Source: Planctomycetia bacterium
GTDB taxonomy: Bacteria > Planctomycetota > Planctomycetia > Pirellulales > Thermoguttaceae
NCBI GenBank assembly: GCA_030527205.1
Contig: JAUNBG010000037.1
Span: 1-34,949, forward strand
Direction: 5' to 3'
Length of the DNA stretch: 34,949 nucleotides
How positions within the stretch are numbered: the stretch's first letter is position 1; every line of letters begins with the position of its first letter. Positions 31,855 through 34,949 of this stretch are shown here, piece by piece. The notes under the pieces were generated by a model. The model was not told where the DNA came from and made no database searches. It saw only the letters and a program-made list of their open reading frames with translations. The position numbers were made by a program, and so were the translations under genes.

Positions 31855-33897
31855 ATGTGTGGATTTTGCGGAGCTGTCTGGACAACAGCCGAAGGATTTG
31901 TTTCTCAAGAGACAATACAACAAATGACCGACATCTTGACGCATCGAGGTCCGGATCAAAGCGGAATGCTTCGCTTGGCGCTGAACATCCAAAACCCGTT
32001 TTCAGATTGTTGTTCTCCTTCAAAATCATATTCTTTGCTTGACAATTTTCAATCCGAAACAACGATTGATAAGGGAATTGTTTTCGGACATCGTCGACTT
32101 TCCATTCTTGATCTGACTGAAGACGGACGTCAACCGATTTGCAATGAAGACGGAACTGTTTGGGTTGTTTTTAATGGCGAAATATATAATTATTTGGAAT
32201 TAGAATCCATTTTAAAACTCGAAGGGCATCAATTTCGAACGAAAACGGATACGGAGGTCATTGTTCATTTATATGAAAAATATGGAACGGACTTTCTTCA
32301 TGAAATCAATGGAATGTTCGCCATTGCTCTTTGGGATGTTCGAAAGAAGCAGCTCATTCTTGCTCGCGATCGAATGGGCAAAAAACCGCTATTTTATCGA
32401 CAGGAATCGAACCGATTGATTTTTGCCAGCGAAATCAAATCGTTAATGAAAGTTCCTGGCATTCGGCAAGTCATCGACCCAATTGCCTTGGATCAATATT
32501 TTATCTATCAATATATTCCCTTTCCGCGAACCATTTATCAAGGAATCAGCAAACTTCCGCCGGGCCATTTTTTGGTTTGGTCAGAAGGAACGGAACTCAG
32601 AATTGAACCATTTTGGTTAAGAAACGCTCAGGAAAGCGAACAGGAACGGCTGGAAAACGAACAAATTTCGTCTTTGCGAACCTTTGCCGATTGGCAAAGC
32701 GAATTGTCAAAACGTTTGGAAAATGCGGTTCAGATTCGATTACGAAGCGACGTCCCATTAGGAGCGTTTTTGTCGGGCGGAATTGATTCTTCTATTATTG
32801 TCGGTTTAATGCAGAAATTTTCGTCTCAGAAAGTTAAAACTTTTTCGATCGGATTTGCGCAAAAAGAATATGACGAAACCCCTTTAGCTCGTCGAACCGC
32901 TCAACGGCTTGGAACCGAGCATGAAGAATTTTTTGTGTCGCCTGAAGTCGAAAATATTCTGCCGGCAATAATTGATCAATATGACGAACCTTTTGCGGAC
33001 AGTTCAGCCATTCCGACCTGGTTTCTTTCTCAAATGACAAAAAAAAGAGTTACTGTTGCGCTGAGCGGCGACGGCAGCGATGAACTTTTTGCTGGTTATA
33101 ATCGTTATCAGGCTGTTCGTTTAGGTTATTGGGGCGACCATATTCCAAAGTCGATTCTTCGGATTCTCATTAAAATATTACAATGGACAATTCCCAATAC
33201 AATCGGAGCGCGTTCTCCATTTCGCCGAACGAAACGCTTTCTTGAGGCGTTGGACATGCCCCCGCTTGAACGTTATTTGAAATGGATCGCTTATTTCAAT
33301 CGCGAACACATGAATCATATTTATTGCGAAGAATACAAAAAATCGTTTGAATCGCTCATTCTTTCGACTGTTCCTGAATATAATTGTATTGATTTTTTAA
33401 ACGATCATCGCCAACTTTTTGAAAGCAGGGATTATATTTCGTCAATCAGTTTAATGGATATGATGACGTATCTTCCTTGCGATATTATGACCAAAGTTGA
33501 CATCGCGTCGATGAAACATTCATTGGAAGTTCGTTCTCCGTTTTTGGACGTTCATGTCGCAAATTTGGCAATTCGTATGCCGATCCAATATAAAATCCGA
33601 GGCACGAAAGGAAAATATATTCTTCGAGAAACATTTCGCGAGTTTTTGCCTCCGGAGCTCGAAAACAAACCGAAAACAGGTTTTGGCGTTCCGCTTGATC
33701 ATTGGTTTCGCGGCCCGCTCAATCTTTGGTTGAAAGACATTTTAACTGATCCTTCCCAAACAAATCTCATTTTGAATAAAAACTTCATTAATCAATTAAT
33801 TAAGGAGCATGAAGATCAAATTTGCGATCATTCGAATCGACTTTGGTCTCTGGTTGTTTTTCAACATTGGGCGAACAAGAACGGAATCAGCTTATGA
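31855..33897 (+). CDS. asnB: Asparagine synthetase (glutamine-hydrolysing)
   Basis: The enzyme transfers glutamine-derived ammonia to aspartate in an ATP-dependent reaction. The start MCGFCGAV puts the catalytic Cys at position 2 after Met removal, as the class II glutaminase requires. HRGPDQSG and GHRRLSILDL follow. The synthetase domain has the PP-loop SGGIDSS at 307-313, then ALSGDGSDELFAGYNRY and DIASMKHSLEVRSPFLD. At 680 residues it is longer than E. coli AsnB (554), partly because of about 30 extra residues between RGPDQSG and the GHRRLSI strand. Family members with this layout also serve in peptide or surface-polymer amidation, so free asparagine synthesis is likely but not proven. The stop overlaps the next gene (ATGA). 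Confidence 0.93.
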   Translation: MCGFCGAVWTTAEGFVSQETIQQMTDILTHRGPDQSGMLRLALNIQNPFSDCCSPSKSYSLLDNFQSETTIDKGIVFGHRRLSILDLTEDGRQPICNEDGTVWVVFNGEIYNYLELESILKLEGHQFRTKTDTEVIVHLYEKYGTDFLHEINGMFAIALWDVRKKQLILARDRMGKKPLFYRQESNRLIFASEIKSLMKVPGIRQVIDPIALDQYFIYQYIPFPRTIYQGISKLPPGHFLVWSEGTELRIEPFWLRNAQESEQERLENEQISSLRTFADWQSELSKRLENAVQIRLRSDVPLGAFLSGGIDSSIIVGLMQKFSSQKVKTFSIGFAQKEYDETPLARRTAQRLGTEHEEFFVSPEVENILPAIIDQYDEPFADSSAIPTWFLSQMTKKRVTVALSGDGSDELFAGYNRYQAVRLGYWGDHIPKSILRILIKILQWTIPNTIGARSPFRRTKRFLEALDMPPLERYLKWIAYFNREHMNHIYCEEYKKSFESLILSTVPEYNCIDFLNDHRQLFESRDYISSISLMDMMTYLPCDIMTKVDIASMKHSLEVRSPFLDVHVANLAIRMPIQYKIRGTKGKYILRETFREFLPPELENKPKTGFGVPLDHWFRGPLNLWLKDILTDPSQTNLILNKNFINQLIKEHEDQICDHSNRLWSLVVFQHWANKNGISL

Positions 33898-34223
33898 ACA
33901 ATCAATCTTCATTTTCAATGCGAACAAAAATCGGATTGATAACGATCGTTCTTTTTATCGGCATTTTGATTGGCGCCTGGCGAAGTTATCAAAATGGAAC
34001 TTCGGACGATCCTATTTCGGAAGCTTGCAATCGAATTGGAATTATGATGTTCATTCTTTGGGTTGCCTGGCCGGAACTTGTTCGTCTTCCTCGATGGTTC
34101 TATATTTCCATTCCAATAATAATGGCAATAGCCGCCTGGCGTCCGATGATTTTGATTTATGCCTGTCCCCTTTTGCTTCTTTATTGGTTTCTTTTGCCCA
34201 ATAAAAAATCTAAAAAGAAATAA
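33894..34223 (+). CDS. Small multi-pass membrane protein, coupled to asnB
   Basis: ATG 33894 overlaps the asnB stop codon in ATGA, which points to translational coupling and gives 109 residues. An upstream in-frame ATG at 33822 would lie well inside asnB and is unlikely. Three or four hydrophobic segments are visible (about 11-28, 47-60, 68-80 and 84-98), with a Lys-rich tail PNKKSKKK. I recognise no family. The coupling suggests expression together with asnB, but does not tell its role. Confidence 0.65.
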   Translation: MNNQSSFSMRTKIGLITIVLFIGILIGAWRSYQNGTSDDPISEACNRIGIMMFILWVAWPELVRLPRWFYISIPIIMAIAAWRPMILIYACPLLLLYWFLLPNKKSKKK

Positions 34224-34233
34224 AACGCGTTCC

Positions 34234-34695
34234 TCAAACAAAGAGCGATATTGATCCATTCAAGACTTTTTGCAGAAAGGGGCGATTGCTTTGCAGACAA
34301 TCTTGCGAAAGAAGCAAATCCGGCAAAGTCAGCCAAACGACTTCAGAAACTTCATTTGGATCCGGAAAAAATGGAACAGAAGGATCATCAAGAAAAGCAA
34401 GAAACCAAACAAGTTGAACGTTCCAAGGGGTTATATTTTCCCAAATAGCCCGCGAATCTCTTATTGAAACGCCGAGTTCTTCCTGAAATTCCCGTTGAAC
34501 TGCTTCTTGCGGCGTTTCTTCTGGCTCAATTCCGCCGCCTGGAAAACATAATGTATTTGGCGCGAGAACTTTCGATGAACGTCGAATTATTAAAAACGGT
34601 TCCGTTTTGATATCCAAAATAACATTTGATTTTGGAACAACCGCAACGGCGCCTTTTCGTTTTATTTTCATTCCATTTGTCTTGACGTTTGTCAT
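34234..34695 (-). CDS. Nudix hydrolase
   Basis: The 153-residue protein contains a complete Nudix box at residues 54-76 (GGIEPEETPQEAVQREF then QEELGV), which binds magnesium and hydrolyses nucleoside diphosphate derivatives. The flanking strands AVAVVPKSN and FLIIRRSSKVLAPNTLCFPGG are typical of MutT/ADP-ribose-pyrophosphatase-like members. The specific substrate cannot be told. Its gene converges with the small membrane protein gene, with 10 bases between the stop codons. A start at the internal Met9 (34671) is also possible. No clear ribosome-binding site decides between them. Confidence 0.9.
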   Translation of the reverse strand: MTNVKTNGMKIKRKGAVAVVPKSNVILDIKTEPFLIIRRSSKVLAPNTLCFPGGGIEPEETPQEAVQREFQEELGVSIRDSRAIWENITPWNVQLVWFLAFLDDPSVPFFPDPNEVSEVVWLTLPDLLLSQDCLQSNRPFLQKVLNGSISLFV

Positions 34696-34792
34696 TTCAG
34701 AAGTTTTTCTGTGAAAAACGCTCTTTTCGATTTATTTCAATCAAATTCAATTTGATATCAAACATTGTTTACTTCAAAACAAGAAAAAAGCG

Positions 34793-34822
34793 AAAAAAAA
34801 ACCGCATTGTTTTCAATGCGGT
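34793..34822 (-). terminator. Rho-independent terminator of the right-edge gene
   Basis: ACCGCATTG (34801-34809) and CAATGCGGT (34814-34822) form a perfect 9-bp stem around TTTT. On the minus strand a run of eight T's follows (34793-34800). It lies 75 bases after the stop codon at 34898-34900. Confidence 0.85.
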
Positions 34823-34897
34823 CAAATTTAACTCATTATGTAACCGAAAAGATACGGTCAATATGAGACAGAATATTCTTCATAATATAAATGAGAA

Positions 34898-34949
34898 TTA
34901 TTCAGAAACCGTTGGAGCAACTTCCTCAACAACTGGAGCAGCTTCTTCA
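34898..34949 (-). CDS. C-terminal end of a protein cut by the window edge
   Basis: The minus strand reads …EEAAPVVEEVAPTVSE and a TAA stop at 34898-34900. Only 16 full codons are in the window. The Glu/Ala/Pro/Val-rich tail is like the C-terminal extensions of several ribosomal or chaperone proteins, but the gene cannot be named. The terminator at 34793-34822 supports a real gene end here. Confidence 0.7.
   Translation of the reverse strand, partial: EEAAPVVEEVAPTVSE

Noticed and set aside
1..34949. CRISPR arrays, tRNA/rRNA genes, phage or plasmid modules
   Set aside because: I saw no regularly spaced direct repeats, no T-loop/CCA signatures in the gaps, and no integrase, terminase or replication gene.

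Overview
The window looks like chromosomal DNA of an AT-rich planctomycete. The evidence is a DUF1559 prepilin-like protein with a C-terminal H-X9-DG motif, a HYExAFE-family protein, a small carboxypeptidase-regulatory-like lipoprotein, and two very large exported di-haem proteins of the hydrazine-synthase-alpha-like type that is common in Planctomycetes. The low G+C look (judged by eye) and the heparinase II/III-type lyase fit a host-associated or polymer-degrading lineage, but that is inference. I saw no tRNA, rRNA, CRISPR array, transposase or phage gene.

Layout. 1-4.6 kb (+): the end of a sigma-70 region-4-like gene, a small membrane protein, a membrane-anchored protein with a pseudopilin-like tail, and an exported TPR/HEAT-like protein. 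4.7-5.9 kb (-): galactokinase. 6.4-10.2 kb (-): the translation/secretion cluster ffh-rpsP-trmD-rplS, with rimM missing from its usual place. 10.5-11.4 kb (+): a Nif3-family protein. 11.9-22.1 kb: an accessory block with a DUF1559 gene whose reading frame is broken at a 13-G tract, a 1294-residue exported di-haem protein, a lipoprotein, and a convergent 1348-residue paralogue ending in a SUMF1/FGE-like domain. 22.5-29.8 kb (+): a GNAT acetyltransferase, a GlpA-like FAD oxidoreductase with a BFD [2Fe-2S] domain, a heparinase II/III-like lyase, an endonuclease/exonuclease/phosphatase-fold enzyme and an exported cyclophilin. 30-34.7 kb: a single-domain response regulator, a HYExAFE protein, asparagine synthetase coupled to a small membrane protein, and a convergent Nudix hydrolase. 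The right edge holds the last codons of another minus-strand gene and its terminator.

Six copies of a roughly 110-bp element with terminal inverted repeats (AGGAAGTTCTAAAAACC-type ends, internal hairpin GCGGACGTCTCGTCCGC) are scattered through intergenic DNA. Two of them are nested with a second repeat. The signals most worth a second look are the poly-G frame switch at the DUF1559 gene, the paired di-haem proteins (one fused to a SUMF1-like domain), an almost perfect palindrome upstream of the second one, and the nested MITE-like repeats.
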